A stretch of DNA of 64,000 nt, taken from Pandoraea pnomenusa (GTDB lineage Bacteria > Pseudomonadota > Gammaproteobacteria > Burkholderiales > Burkholderiaceae). Positions 38,030 to 47,084 of the stretch are shown here, in pieces (within the stretch, counting starts at the first letter, position 1; each line of letters starts with the position of its first letter). Location: positions 3,286,001 through 3,350,000 of the forward strand of contig NZ_CP009553.3 of the NCBI RefSeq assembly GCF_000767615.3. The letters are read 5' to 3'. The notes below the pieces were generated by a model. It did not search any database, was not told the DNA's origin, and saw only the letters and a list, made by a program, of their open reading frames with translations. The position numbers and the translations under genes were made by a program.

Positions 38030-38038
38030 ATTATATCA
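38030..38038 (-). promoter_or_regulatory. Extended -10 promoter of gltX
   Basis: TGATATAAT on the minus strand is a perfect -10 with the TG extension. The -35 region is weak, as often with extended -10 promoters. Confidence 0.65.
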
Positions 38039-38239
38039 GCCGAGTGCGTGCATTCGCGGCACAGTCCGAGTGCGGCATCGGAATTTCCCGCCTTGCCCCT
38101 CGGACATCGCTCGCCCGCTTCGCATGACCTCGGCGGCAACGGTCCCCTGTAGCGCGCACCAACGCCGCACGTGGGCGATAATGCGCCATAGCCGAGCGTC
38201 GTGAGCCTCCGCCACGTGCCTTCCGAACCGCTTTCCGTC

Positions 38240-39016
38240 ATGTCCGCCCCTATCCTCGAACTGCGCGAATACCGTCCAACGCACAGCACCGACATCCACG
38301 ACTTTCACCAAGTCGTGATCGGGCTCTCGGGACGCATGGCGTTGTCGCTCGACGGCGAGACGGCACAGTCCGGTCGCGTGAGCGCGCGCAACGGCGTGGT
38401 GATTCCCGCCGGCGTGCGTCACGACTATCGCGGCGACGGCCCGAATCGCCAGGTCGTGCTCGACGTTCCCGCGCGCGTGGCCGAGATCACCGGCACCGCA
38501 CGCGCGTTTGCGCATGAGGCCTTCTTCGCGCTCGACGCCCGGCTGCTGGCGCTCGCACAATGTGTGAGTGCGAGCCTCGCTCGCGGGCAACCGCTCAACG
38601 AACACGACCCCGTCGTGCGCGAATGGCTCATGGCGCTGACGTCGCGACTGGCGCCGGCGCGCCACGCGTCTCGCACGGTCCGGTTGAATCTGGCCCACAT
38701 CGACGCCCGGCTGCATGCCGACCTGGCCGCGCCGCCGGATACCGCGACCCTCGCGCGCGAGGCCGGCATGAGCGTACGCCACTTCCACGACTGTTTCGTC
38801 GCCATGGCCGGCGAGACGCCGCACCGTCACCTCATGCGTCTGCGGCTCGCCCGTGCAGCCGCGCTGCTCGTGGCCGACGACACCGCGCTCGCGGACATCG
38901 CACTGGAGGTTGGATTCAACGACCAGAGCGCCCTGACCCACGCGTTTCGCCAGCACTTCGGTCTCACGCCCGCGACATGGCGACGCGAACATGGCGCACG
39001 CGACGCGGCGCACTGA
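38240..39016 (+). CDS. AraC-family transcriptional regulator
   Basis: 258 aa from [11 protein letters not shown]; a GTG at 38201 would add 13 residues. The N-terminal half is a cupin-like sensor ([12 protein letters not shown]). The C-terminal 100 residues hold two helix-turn-helix motifs with the AraC signature [28 protein letters not shown]. The effector is unknown. The next gene, a CsaA-like protein, starts 103 bp downstream and is an ordinary housekeeping type, so it is not clearly the target. Confidence 0.9.
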   Translation: MSAPILELREYRPTHSTDIHDFHQVVIGLSGRMALSLDGETAQSGRVSARNGVVIPAGVRHDYRGDGPNRQVVLDVPARVAEITGTARAFAHEAFFALDARLLALAQCVSASLARGQPLNEHDPVVREWLMALTSRLAPARHASRTVRLNLAHIDARLHADLAAPPDTATLAREAGMSVRHFHDCFVAMAGETPHRHLMRLRLARAAALLVADDTALADIALEVGFNDQSALTHAFRQHFGLTPATWRREHGARDAAH

Positions 39017-39119
39017 GGCGCGTCGACGCCCCGTGTGCAGAAATTCACAAGCCGTCGGCCCAGCGATCCCGATACGCTCACGGGATTTTCAGGCATCGCA
39101 ACAGAACCGGGAGCAGCCC

Positions 39120-39458
39120 ATGGCCGAGATCATCGAGTGGCAGGATTTCGAGAAAGTGGAACTTCGTGTGGGGACGATCGTGACCGCACGCGTCAACGAG
39201 AAGGCGAAGAAGCCGGCCTACGTGCTGGAGGTCGACCTCGGGGAACTGGGTGTGAAGACGTCCAGCGCGCAGATCACGGTGCATTACACGCCGGCATCGC
39301 TCGTCGGGCGGCAGGTGCTCTGCGTATGCAATTTTCCGCCGAAGCGGATCGCCGGCATCGTCTCGGAAGTGCTCGTGACGGGTTTCGCGGACACTGACGG
39401 CGCGATCGTCCTCGCCGGTGTTGAACGTCCCGTGCCCAATGGGGCTCGCCTCCACTGA
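39120..39458 (+). CDS. CsaA-like tRNA-binding domain protein
   Basis: 112 aa from [20 protein letters not shown] with GGGAG upstream. It is a single OB-fold tRNA-binding domain like Bacillus CsaA and the C-terminal domain of MetRS. Motifs [19 protein letters not shown] and [20 protein letters not shown] are intact. CsaA has been described as a secretion-related chaperone. The stop overlaps the upstream part of the phosphoethanolamine transferase frame. Confidence 0.9.
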   Translation: MAEIIEWQDFEKVELRVGTIVTARVNEKAKKPAYVLEVDLGELGVKTSSAQITVHYTPASLVGRQVLCVCNFPPKRIAGIVSEVLVTGFADTDGAIVLAGVERPVPNGARLH

Positions 39459-39645
39459 ACGCCCCCCTCGCCCGGCGCCCGAAAGTTCCGACGACCCGAC
39501 GAAATTCGTCCCGAAAATGACAGGGGGACGGCACCGAATGCCGAATTCCGTGTCAAATGGCGTCGCTGCCCGGCGCGCGACGATGGCGCCGGCAAGGATC
39601 GACGGGCACGCCGCGACGTGCCACGGGGTATTGGGGGATGATGGC

Positions 39646-41361
39646 TTGAAACCACTTCTGTATCGTCTGGGGCTCGGATTGCTCGGGCTTTGTGCGTTCT
39701 GGGCGCTGGGCATGCTCAGCGCCAACGAGCTGGGCAAGAGTGCCGCGCTCATGACCACGGCGCTGCCGGGACTGGCGGGCCTGTGCCTGTTGCTGCGGGC
39801 GCGGCCCGCCTGGTTCAGCGCGACCACGCTCGGCGTGATCGCCGTTTTCTTTCTCGACGCCGCTACGAAAGGTTTCCTGCGCGATTACTTCGGTTTGCGA
39901 CCGAATCATCTGCTCGTGCTTCAGGCGGTGTTCAACACCAATGCATCGGAGACCGGCGAATTCTTCCGTCACAACTGGCGCGACGTGGCCGAGGCGAGCG
40001 CCGCCTTCGCCGGACTTTTCGCAATGGCCGTGGCGCTGGAGCGCTGTCTGTCACGCCGAGAGGCCGCCGGTGCGCGACCACCGCTGCGCCGTGGCGGCCA
40101 GATCGCGGTGGCCACCCTGCTCGCGGGCTTTCTCGCCCTGCATCTGAACCCGACGATGGCCAAGGAGAACCCGCTGCTCTACTGGCCGCTGCGCTATCTC
40201 GATTACAAGGGGCAACTCGCGCACGCCGAGAAGCTGCAACGCGAGCTCGAGCAAAGCATGGCGCAGCGCACCGACTGGCAGGTGCAATATCACGGTCCGG
40301 ACCGCAAGACCGTGGTATGGGTCATCGGCGAGAGCCTGAACCGCAACAACATGTCGCTCTATGGCTACGCGCGCAACACCACACCGATGCTGGACACATT
40401 GCGCAGCGACCTGACCGTATTTCGCGACGTGGTGTCGTCCGAGCCGGCGACGATGGCATCGCTCATGAAGATGCTCACCCCCGCGAGTCTCGACGATCCC
40501 GACGCGTGGACACGCCAACCGGACTTGATCATGCTGGCCAAGGAGGCCGGTTTCCGCACGTATTGGCTCTCGAATCAGGTGCCCAATGACGGCTGGCTCG
40601 GCCTCGTCGCCAATCGCGCGGACGAACGCGTCTTCATCAACAAGGGGTTCGGCCGGGGCGAGAACAACTTCGACGGCAATCTTCTGCCGGCATTCGAGCA
40701 TGCCCTCGCGAACGATGCCCCCCGCAAGCTCATCGTGGTGCATCTGCTCGGCGCGCATCCCACCTATGACATGCGCTATCCCGAGAGCTTCGCGCGCTTC
40801 CACAACACGGACGACACCGTAATGGCCGGGCTCGAGGCCCAGGGGCGCTCGCTCTGGGTGCGGCGCCTGCGCAACGAGTACGACAACGCCATCGCCTACA
40901 ACGATTTCGTCGTCGCCAGTCTGATCCGCAAGACGATGTCGACCGATGCGTCGGCCGACGCGAGCCTGCTGTTCAGCTCGGATCACGCACAGGAAGTGGG
41001 GCATACCCGAAACCACACCGGGCAGTCGGTGGCCGACGCGTCGGGTTACGAGATTCCGATGATCGTCTGGACGCGCAGCGCCATCGATGCGCAACGCCGC
41101 GCCTCGCTGGAGTCGCGCCCTTACCAGACCGATCAGCTCGAGCATACGATGCTCGGCCTTCTGGACATCGGCACGCCCTACTATGACGCGTCGCGCGATG
41201 TGCTGAGCGATGCGTTCGTCCCCGCGCCACGCCGCATCAACGGCATGGCCTACCGACCGGCGGCAAGCGTGTCCGACGCGGCGTCCGGCGCGCAGCGCGC
41301 ACGAGGCGCGCAAAGCGCCGGGAGCGGCGGGAGTGACGGGACGCGGCGGGAAGGTGCGTAA
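39646..41361 (+). CDS. Phosphoethanolamine transferase, EptA/CptA type
   Basis: 571 aa from a TTG at 39646 preceded by GGGGGA, which puts the first transmembrane helix at the N-terminus; ATG at 39583 or 39538 would add a non-helical tail. Four or five N-terminal helices precede a periplasmic alkaline-phosphatase-like domain with VIGESLNRNNMSLYGYARNTTP, a catalytic threonine in SEPATMASL, and metal ligands in SSDHAQEVGHTRNHTG. The disulfide-forming cysteines around the nucleophile in E. coli EptA are absent. It probably adds phosphoethanolamine to lipid A or core sugar, which gives resistance to cationic peptides. Confidence 0.88.
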   Translation: MKPLLYRLGLGLLGLCAFWALGMLSANELGKSAALMTTALPGLAGLCLLLRARPAWFSATTLGVIAVFFLDAATKGFLRDYFGLRPNHLLVLQAVFNTNASETGEFFRHNWRDVAEASAAFAGLFAMAVALERCLSRREAAGARPPLRRGGQIAVATLLAGFLALHLNPTMAKENPLLYWPLRYLDYKGQLAHAEKLQRELEQSMAQRTDWQVQYHGPDRKTVVWVIGESLNRNNMSLYGYARNTTPMLDTLRSDLTVFRDVVSSEPATMASLMKMLTPASLDDPDAWTRQPDLIMLAKEAGFRTYWLSNQVPNDGWLGLVANRADERVFINKGFGRGENNFDGNLLPAFEHALANDAPRKLIVVHLLGAHPTYDMRYPESFARFHNTDDTVMAGLEAQGRSLWVRRLRNEYDNAIAYNDFVVASLIRKTMSTDASADASLLFSSDHAQEVGHTRNHTGQSVADASGYEIPMIVWTRSAIDAQRRASLESRPYQTDQLEHTMLGLLDIGTPYYDASRDVLSDAFVPAPRRINGMAYRPAASVSDAASGAQRARGAQSAGSGGSDGTRREGA

Positions 41362-41498
41362 CGCCAAAGTTCCCGCCAACAGTGCCCTTACCAGCGATGC
41401 CGGTTGAGTCGTCGCGACGTCGAATTCAACCGCAAGAAACGGAGCGTTTGATCACGGCCATCTGACTAGACTCCCTTCGAGATCCCCGCCTCGAAGAG

Positions 41499-42875
41499 AT
41501 GCCGATGACAGACGCACCGCCGCCCCTGCCCCGCCACCCGTTGCCCGCCGATTTGCCGCCCGATGTACGCATCGATGCGCACATCGATGCGCACGTCGAC
41601 TCGGAGTCCGATGCACACGCCGCGCCATGCACCGGCGAGTCGATGCATGTGCTCGTCACATCGCTCTCGCGCGCGAACCTCGCTGCGCAATTCAGCGAAC
41701 AGATGACGCTGGCGGTCATCCCGATCGTGGCCGTCATCGCGTTGCGCGCCTCAGCCGAGCAGACCGCCACGTTGCAAGCGGCCACCACGTTGCCGTTTCT
41801 GCTGCTCTCTCTGCCTGCCGGCGTGCTTGCGGACCGTTATCGTCGCAAGCCGCTCATGATCTCGACGGAGCTGCTGCGTGCCGCGGCGCTCCTCGTGCTC
41901 TTCCTCCTGTTCCGGATGCACTGGCTCACGCTCGCTTCACTGGGCGCGCTGGGCTTCGCGATAGCGACGGGGACCGTGGTCTTCGGCGCGGCGGCCCCCT
42001 CGCTGGTCGCCGCGCTCGTCGGCCCGGCCCATCTGCTCACCGCGAACCGGCGATTGGAGACGGCCCGCAGCGTTGCCTTCACCGCCGGACCAGCCATCGG
42101 TGGCGTGCTGGCGGGCGTGGCCTCCGGGCTGTTCGCCTTCGCGACCGCCCTCGCGCTGTCGCTCGCCAGCGCATTCTGGCTGTCCCGGCTGCCAGCGGAA
42201 ACCCCGCGCACCGGTGCGCGACGACACTTCGTTCATGAACTCGGCGAAGGGGTGCGTTTCATCGTCCGCAATCGGTATCTGCGCCCCATCGTGGCGACGG
42301 CGTTCGTCTTCAATACCGCGTGGTATCTGCTGTTGTCCGTCTTCGCGTTCCACGCCATCGACGCACTCGGGTTCTCGCCGCAAGCGGTCGGCGCCGCGCT
42401 GGGGACCTATGGATTCGGGATGGTGTGCGGGGCGATGGGTTACGCACGTGTGGCAAACCGCCTGCGCTTCGGACGGCAGATCCTCCTTGGCCCGATCTGC
42501 GCCGCGCTCGCGGCACTGCTGATGTGCGCCACCACCGTGGTGCCGCGCGGTCCCGGCGCCTACGGCGTCGTGTTCGCGGCCTTCTTCCTGTTTGGCTTCG
42601 GCCCGATCGTCTGGACAATCTCCACGACGTCGCTGCGCCAGATCGTCACCCCCGGCGGCCTGGTCGCGCGCGTGTCGGCTGTCACGATGACGGCAACCTT
42701 CGGCGCACGACCGTTAGGTGCGTTTCTGGGGGCCGCAATCGCATCCGGGCACGGCGCAAAAGCCTGTCTTTTTGCCATGGCCGTCGGCTTCGGCATGCAG
42801 CTTGCCATCATCGCCCGCTCGCCCGCGGCGCGCCTTGCGTCGCTCGAAGCCGCGGATAGCGGCCAATCGCGTTAG
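41499..42875 (+). CDS. MFS exporter, EntS-like (MFS_3 family)
   Basis: 458 aa. A hydrophilic N-terminal extension of about 50 residues contains a short repeat, IDAHIDAHVD, encoded by near-identical 12-bp units. Twelve helices follow, with motif A LADRYRRKPLM and a central loop. The family includes the enterobactin exporter EntS and macrolide pumps. No siderophore genes lie nearby, so the substrate is unknown. It converges on hisC. Confidence 0.85.
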   Translation: MPMTDAPPPLPRHPLPADLPPDVRIDAHIDAHVDSESDAHAAPCTGESMHVLVTSLSRANLAAQFSEQMTLAVIPIVAVIALRASAEQTATLQAATTLPFLLLSLPAGVLADRYRRKPLMISTELLRAAALLVLFLLFRMHWLTLASLGALGFAIATGTVVFGAAAPSLVAALVGPAHLLTANRRLETARSVAFTAGPAIGGVLAGVASGLFAFATALALSLASAFWLSRLPAETPRTGARRHFVHELGEGVRFIVRNRYLRPIVATAFVFNTAWYLLLSVFAFHAIDALGFSPQAVGAALGTYGFGMVCGAMGYARVANRLRFGRQILLGPICAALAALLMCATTVVPRGPGAYGVVFAAFFLFGFGPIVWTISTTSLRQIVTPGGLVARVSAVTMTATFGARPLGAFLGAAIASGHGAKACLFAMAVGFGMQLAIIARSPAARLASLEAADSGQSR

Positions 42876-42899
42876 ACGCGGCTGGGATCGCCCGGCCGT

Positions 42900-42932
42900 C
42901 GGGACGATCTCGCATGACGCGTAGTCGTCCCG
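42900..42932. other. Hairpin between convergent MFS and hisC genes
   Basis: CGGGACGA pairs with TCGTCCCG across 17 bases in a 66-bp convergent gap. No T-run is present on either strand, so intrinsic termination is doubtful. Confidence 0.45.
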
Positions 42933-42941
42933 AAGCACCGT

Positions 42942-44015
42942 TCATTGTGCGTGCAGCACCTCGCGAAGCGCATCGGTCAGCGCCTGGCACTCCGCTTCCG
43001 TCCCCACCGTAATGCGCAGGAACTGCGCAATGCGCGCCTGCTTGAAGTGACGCACGATGATCGAGCGCTCGCGCAGCGCGGCGGACAGTTGCGCCGCGTC
43101 GTGCGACGGGTGACGCGCGAACACGAAGTTCGCGGCAGACGGCAGCACCTCGAAGCCGAGGGCCGTCAGCCGCGCCACCAGCGCCTCGCGGCTGGCGATC
43201 ACCGCGCGCCGCGTCTCGTCGAAATACGTCTCGTCCTCGATGGCCGCCACACCGGCCGCTTGCGCGAGCCGATCGAGCGGATACGAGTTGAAGCTGTTCT
43301 TCACGCGCTCGAGCGCTTCGATCAGGTCGGGATGCCCCATGGCGAAGCCCAGGCGCAGCCCCGCGAGCGAGCGGGACTTCGACAGCGTTTGCACGACCAG
43401 AAGATTCGGATATCTGCCGATGAGCGTCGCGGCGCTCTCGCCACCGAAATCGATGTACGCCTCGTCGATCACCACCACCGAATCCGGATTGCCCGCCAGC
43501 AGCCGTTCGATCTCGCCCGAGGCCAGCACGCGCCCCGTCGGGGCATTGGGGTTGGGGAAGATGATGCCGCCGTTGGGCTTCAGGTAATCGTCGACACGGA
43601 TTTCGAACGTCTCGGTGAGCGGCACGTTCTCGAAGGCCACGCCGTACAGCCCGCAGTACACCGGGTAGAAGCTGTAGGTGATGTCCGGATAGAGAATCGG
43701 CTTGTCGTGCTTGAGCAAGCCTTGAAACACGTTTGCCAACACCTCGTCGGACCCGTTACCCACGTGCACATTCGCCACGTCCAGACCGAAACGCCTGGCA
43801 ATGGCCTGCTTGAAGCGACGCGCGTCAGGATCGGGGTAAAGCTTGAGCGCGTCCGCATCGCTGCCGAGCGCCTCGCGAATCGCGGCGAGCACCCGCGGCG
43901 ACGGCCCGTACGGATTCTCGTTGGTATTGAGTTTGATGAGCCGCTGCATCTGCGGCTGCTCACCGGGGACGTACGGCGTCAGGTTGGCAACGCCCGCACT
44001 CCAGAATCGGCTCAT
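42942..44015 (-). CDS. hisC: Histidinol-phosphate aminotransferase
   Basis: 357 aa from an ATG at 44015 with GGAG 8 bases upstream; a GTG at 44033 overlapping the metZ stop is the alternative. Fold type I aminotransferase motifs are clear: [20 protein letters not shown] and the PLP lysine in [10 protein letters not shown]. It makes histidinol phosphate, or transaminates aromatic 2-oxo acids. It lies outside any his operon and directly after metZ, so it is probably a second, broad-specificity copy. Confidence 0.93.
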   Translation of the reverse strand: MSRFWSAGVANLTPYVPGEQPQMQRLIKLNTNENPYGPSPRVLAAIREALGSDADALKLYPDPDARRFKQAIARRFGLDVANVHVGNGSDEVLANVFQGLLKHDKPILYPDITYSFYPVYCGLYGVAFENVPLTETFEIRVDDYLKPNGGIIFPNPNAPTGRVLASGEIERLLAGNPDSVVVIDEAYIDFGGESAATLIGRYPNLLVVQTLSKSRSLAGLRLGFAMGHPDLIEALERVKNSFNSYPLDRLAQAAGVAAIEDETYFDETRRAVIASREALVARLTALGFEVLPSAANFVFARHPSHDAAQLSAALRERSIIVRHFKQARIAQFLRITVGTEAECQALTDALREVLHAQ

Positions 44016-44029
44016 GACGTCGGCTCCAC

Positions 44030-45217
44030 TCACTTTGCGAAACCGCGCGCCAGATCCGCCTGGATGTCGGCCGGCGACTCCAGCCCCACGGCCAGGCGAA
44101 TCAGCCCCTCCGTGATGCCGGCGGCCGCGCGGGCCTCGGGCGTGATGCGACCGTGCGTGGTGCTCGCCGGATGCGTGATCGTCGTACGCGTATCGCCGAG
44201 GTTACCCGTGATCGAACACACCTGCGAGTTGTCGATCACACGCCATGCGTTCTCGCGTTGCTCGGCCGGTGTTGCCCCCTTGAGCTCGAAGGCCACGATC
44301 GCGCCGCCCGCCTTCTGCTGACGCTGGGCCAGGGCGTACTGCGGGTGCGACGGCAGCCCGGGGTAGTACACACGCGCGACCTGCGGCTGTTTCTCGAGCC
44401 ATTGCGCAATGATCAGTGCGTTCGCGGATTGCTTCTCCACGCGCAGCGACAGCGTCTCCATGCCCTTGAGCAGCACCCATGCGTTGAACGCCGAGAGCGT
44501 GGGGCCCGCGCTTCGCACGAACGGGAAGACCTTGCCCATGATGAATTCCTTCGTACCGACGATCGCGCCGCCCAGCACGCGGCCCTGGCCATCCAGATAC
44601 TTGGTCGCTGAGTGCACGACGACGTCGGCGCCATACTCGATCGGGCGCTGCAATGCCGGGGTGCAGAAGCAGTTGTCGACGACGAACAGCGCGCCCGCTT
44701 CCTTCGCGATCTTGCCGATGGCGGTAATGTCGGCGATATCGGTGAGCGGGTTCGACGGCGTTTCCAGGAAGAACATCTTCGTGTTCGGTCGAATCGCCGC
44801 GCGCCAGGCGTCGAGATCCGTGGGATCGACGAACGTGGTCTCGACACCGAAGCGATTGAAGATCGTGGAGAAAACGTTGAGCGTGGAGCCGAAAATACTG
44901 CGCGAACTCACGAGATGGTCGCCGGCGGACAGCGCCGACATCACGACCGAGACGATCGCGCTCATGCCCGAGGCGGTCGCCATGCACGCCTCGGCGCCTT
45001 CGAGCGCGGCCAGTCGATCCTGGAACATCGACACGGTCGGATTGGTGAAGCGCGAGTAGGTGAAGCCCTCCTCCGAATGCGCGAAGCGTTCGGCGGCTTC
45101 GGCCGCGCTCTTGAAGACAAAGCTCGAGGTCAGGTACAGCGCCTCGGAATGCTCACCAAACTCGGAGCGCTGCGTGCCCGCGCGCACCGCCAGGGTGTCG
45201 AAATCGAAGGAGTCCAT
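44030..45217 (-). CDS. metZ: O-succinylhomoserine sulfhydrylase
   Basis: 395 aa from [16 protein letters not shown]; an ATG at 45232 is five codons earlier. It belongs to the Cys/Met gamma-family of PLP enzymes: [15 protein letters not shown]-type loop ([12 protein letters not shown]) and the PLP lysine in [12 protein letters not shown]. It makes homocysteine directly from O-succinylhomoserine and sulfide, bypassing cystathionine. Its leader contains a SAM-II-like aptamer and a terminator. It is followed at once by hisC. Confidence 0.94.
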   Translation of the reverse strand: MDSFDFDTLAVRAGTQRSEFGEHSEALYLTSSFVFKSAAEAAERFAHSEEGFTYSRFTNPTVSMFQDRLAALEGAEACMATASGMSAIVSVVMSALSAGDHLVSSRSIFGSTLNVFSTIFNRFGVETTFVDPTDLDAWRAAIRPNTKMFFLETPSNPLTDIADITAIGKIAKEAGALFVVDNCFCTPALQRPIEYGADVVVHSATKYLDGQGRVLGGAIVGTKEFIMGKVFPFVRSAGPTLSAFNAWVLLKGMETLSLRVEKQSANALIIAQWLEKQPQVARVYYPGLPSHPQYALAQRQQKAGGAIVAFELKGATPAEQRENAWRVIDNSQVCSITGNLGDTRTTITHPASTTHGRITPEARAAAGITEGLIRLAVGLESPADIQADLARGFAK

Positions 45218-45253
45218 CGTATATCTCGTCATTGGATCGGCCCGCCCGTCGGC

Positions 45254-45295
45254 CAAAAAAAGAAAAGCCCGTTTCGCTGGTCAGCAAAACGGGCT
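45254..45295 (-). terminator. Riboswitch-controlled terminator before metZ
   Basis: AGCCCGTTT pairs with AAACGGGCT and, past one mismatch, GCTG with CAGC. TTTTCTTTTTTT follows. It ends 37 nt before the metZ ATG at 45217, with no room for another promoter, so it must be conditional. Confidence 0.85.
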
Positions 45296-45310
45296 CGAAA
45301 TCCATCTGTC

Positions 45311-45376
45311 TAGGCCTCGCTTTAGCTGTTTCGGGGAGATTCCCCCACGTCCGCAAGCTGAAATCAAATCGACGTG
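45311..45376 (-). promoter_or_regulatory. SAM-II-like riboswitch aptamer in the metZ leader
   Basis: Minus-strand order: P1 arm CACGTC (45376-45371), loop with GATTTGATTT and CTTGC (45357-45353), P1 arm GACGTG (45351-45346), a small hairpin GGGGA-ATC-TCCCC, then AGCTAAAGCGAGG (45326-45315). CTTGC can pair with GCGAG (45320-45316) as the P2 pseudoknot. The GATTT, GCTAAAG and topology match SAM-II as I know it from alpha-proteobacterial metA/metX/metZ genes. The gene controlled makes homocysteine. Confidence 0.72.
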
Positions 45377-45382
45377 AGAAGC

Positions 45383-45411
45383 AGTGTAGCACGTTGCCGG
45401 CAACGCAGAAA
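45383..45411 (-). promoter_or_regulatory. Promoter of metZ-hisC
   Basis: TTTCTG (45411-45406) and TACACT (45388-45383) are 17 bp apart. The predicted start at about 45376 is the first base of the aptamer P1 stem. Confidence 0.6.
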
Positions 45412-45508
45412 CTTTGGCGCCGCGCACCCGGATCGCGTCCGGCCCAAGCCCGCGGTCCGCCCCGGATGCCCGAAGCTTGCCGCCATGGCCGGCCCGGCGA
45501 CGCGTCTG

Positions 45509-47029
45509 TCAGAGGCCAAGCTGAGCCCCGCGCGGCTCATTGTCATCGCCCTCGTTAGCTTCCACGACAGGCGCCTTCGGCGCCTTGCGCTGCTGCTCCA
45601 GGCGATTGAGGTATTCCGGCGTGACATCGCCCGTGATGTAGTTGCCGTCGAAGCACGAGGCGTCGAAGTCGGTCAGCGCCGGATTGATGTCGCGCACGGC
45701 GGCCTTCATGTCCTCGACGTCCTGATAAATCAGTTCGTCGGCGCCGATGATTCGCGCCACTTCCTCGTCGCTGCGGTCATGAGCGACCAGTTCGCTGCGC
45801 GTGGGCATGTCGATGCCGTACACGTTCGGGAATTTCACGGGCGGCGCGGCCGAGGCGAAGATCACCTTGCGGGCGCCGGCGTCGCGCGCCATCTGCACGA
45901 TTTCCTGGCTGGTCGTGCCACGTACGATCGAATCGTCGACGATGAGCACGTTCTTGTCCTTGAACTCGACGCGCATCGCGTTGAGCTTCTGGCGCACCGA
46001 CTTCTTGCGCATGGCCTGACCCGGCATGATGAAGGTGCGGCCAACGTAGCGGTTCTTGAAAAAGCCTTCACGGTAGTTCAGGCCCAGGCGCTTGGCGACC
46101 TGCATGGCAGCCGGACGGCTCGAGTCCGGAATCGGCATGACCACGTCGATGTCCTGGTAGTCGAGTTCGCGGCGGATCTTCTCGGCGAGATAGTCGCCCA
46201 TGCGCAGGCGGGCATCGTAGACCGGCACGCCGTCGAGCACCGAGTCCGGGCGCGCCAGATACACGAGTTCGAAAATGCAGGGATGCATCGACGCCGACGT
46301 CGCGCATTGCTGCGAGGTCAGCTCACCGTCGTTGCTGATGAAGACCGCTTCGCCCGGCTTGACGTCGCGCTCGAACGCGAAGCCCATGCCTTCGAGCGCC
46401 ACCGATTCCGACGCCACCATCCACTCCGTGCCGTTCGGGCCGTCGAAGCGGCCGATACACAGGGGACGAATGCCGTTCGGATCGCGAAACGCGAGCAGGC
46501 CGAAGCCCGAGATGATCGAGACGATCGCGTACGATCCGCGCAGCCGGCCGTGCACCTTGCCGACCGCCTCGAACAGCGAAGCGACGGTCAGGCCATCGCG
46601 CGAACTACGTTCGAGTTCGTGCGCGAGCACATTGAGCAGCACTTCGGAATCGGAGGTGGTGTTGATGTGGCGACGGTCGACCCGGAACATCTCGTCCTTG
46701 AGCTGTTCCCAGTTCGTCAGGTTGCCGTTGTGGGCGAGTACGATGCCGTACGGCGCATTCACGTAGAACGGCTGCGCCTGCGCGGCACTCGACGATCCCG
46801 CCGTCGGGTAACGCACCTGGCCAATGCCGACGCTGCCCGGCAAGTCGCGCATGTTGCGCGTGCGGAACACGTCCCGCACCATGCCGTTGCCCTTGTGCAT
46901 GTAGAAGGACTGGCCATCCGTCGTCGCGATACCGGCGGCGTCCTGGCCGCGGTGCTGCAGGAGCAGCAGACTATCGTAGATGAACTGGTTGACCGGGGAT
47001 TTGGAGACTACACCGACGATGCCACACAT
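45509..47029 (-). CDS. purF: Amidophosphoribosyltransferase
   Basis: 506 aa. The catalytic Cys2 of the Ntn glutaminase domain follows Met1 (MCGIVGVV). The phosphoribosyltransferase domain has the PRPP loop VLIVDDSIVRGTTSQEI. It makes phosphoribosylamine, the first step of purine synthesis. It lies 55 bp after cvpA, the same partnership as in E. coli. The next gene, metZ, has its own promoter. Confidence 0.97.
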   Translation of the reverse strand: MCGIVGVVSKSPVNQFIYDSLLLLQHRGQDAAGIATTDGQSFYMHKGNGMVRDVFRTRNMRDLPGSVGIGQVRYPTAGSSSAAQAQPFYVNAPYGIVLAHNGNLTNWEQLKDEMFRVDRRHINTTSDSEVLLNVLAHELERSSRDGLTVASLFEAVGKVHGRLRGSYAIVSIISGFGLLAFRDPNGIRPLCIGRFDGPNGTEWMVASESVALEGMGFAFERDVKPGEAVFISNDGELTSQQCATSASMHPCIFELVYLARPDSVLDGVPVYDARLRMGDYLAEKIRRELDYQDIDVVMPIPDSSRPAAMQVAKRLGLNYREGFFKNRYVGRTFIMPGQAMRKKSVRQKLNAMRVEFKDKNVLIVDDSIVRGTTSQEIVQMARDAGARKVIFASAAPPVKFPNVYGIDMPTRSELVAHDRSDEEVARIIGADELIYQDVEDMKAAVRDINPALTDFDASCFDGNYITGDVTPEYLNRLEQQRKAPKAPVVEANEGDDNEPRGAQLGL

Positions 47030-47084
47030 GGCATGAATCCTTCAAAAAACATCGAAATCTGCATCAAACGGACTGTATTATCCG

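Noticed and set aside
37906..38100. Possible leader peptide for gltX attenuation ([10 protein letters not shown]...)
   Set aside because: No run of Glu codons, no ribosome binding site, and its ATG overlaps the predicted -10/+1 region. Translation-coupled attenuation is not supported.
45311..45376. SAM-I (S-box) or 6S-type RNA as the explanation for the metZ leader
   Set aside because: The S-box four-way junction and kink-turn sequences are missing and the element is too short. 6S RNA would need a longer closing hairpin with a large central bubble.
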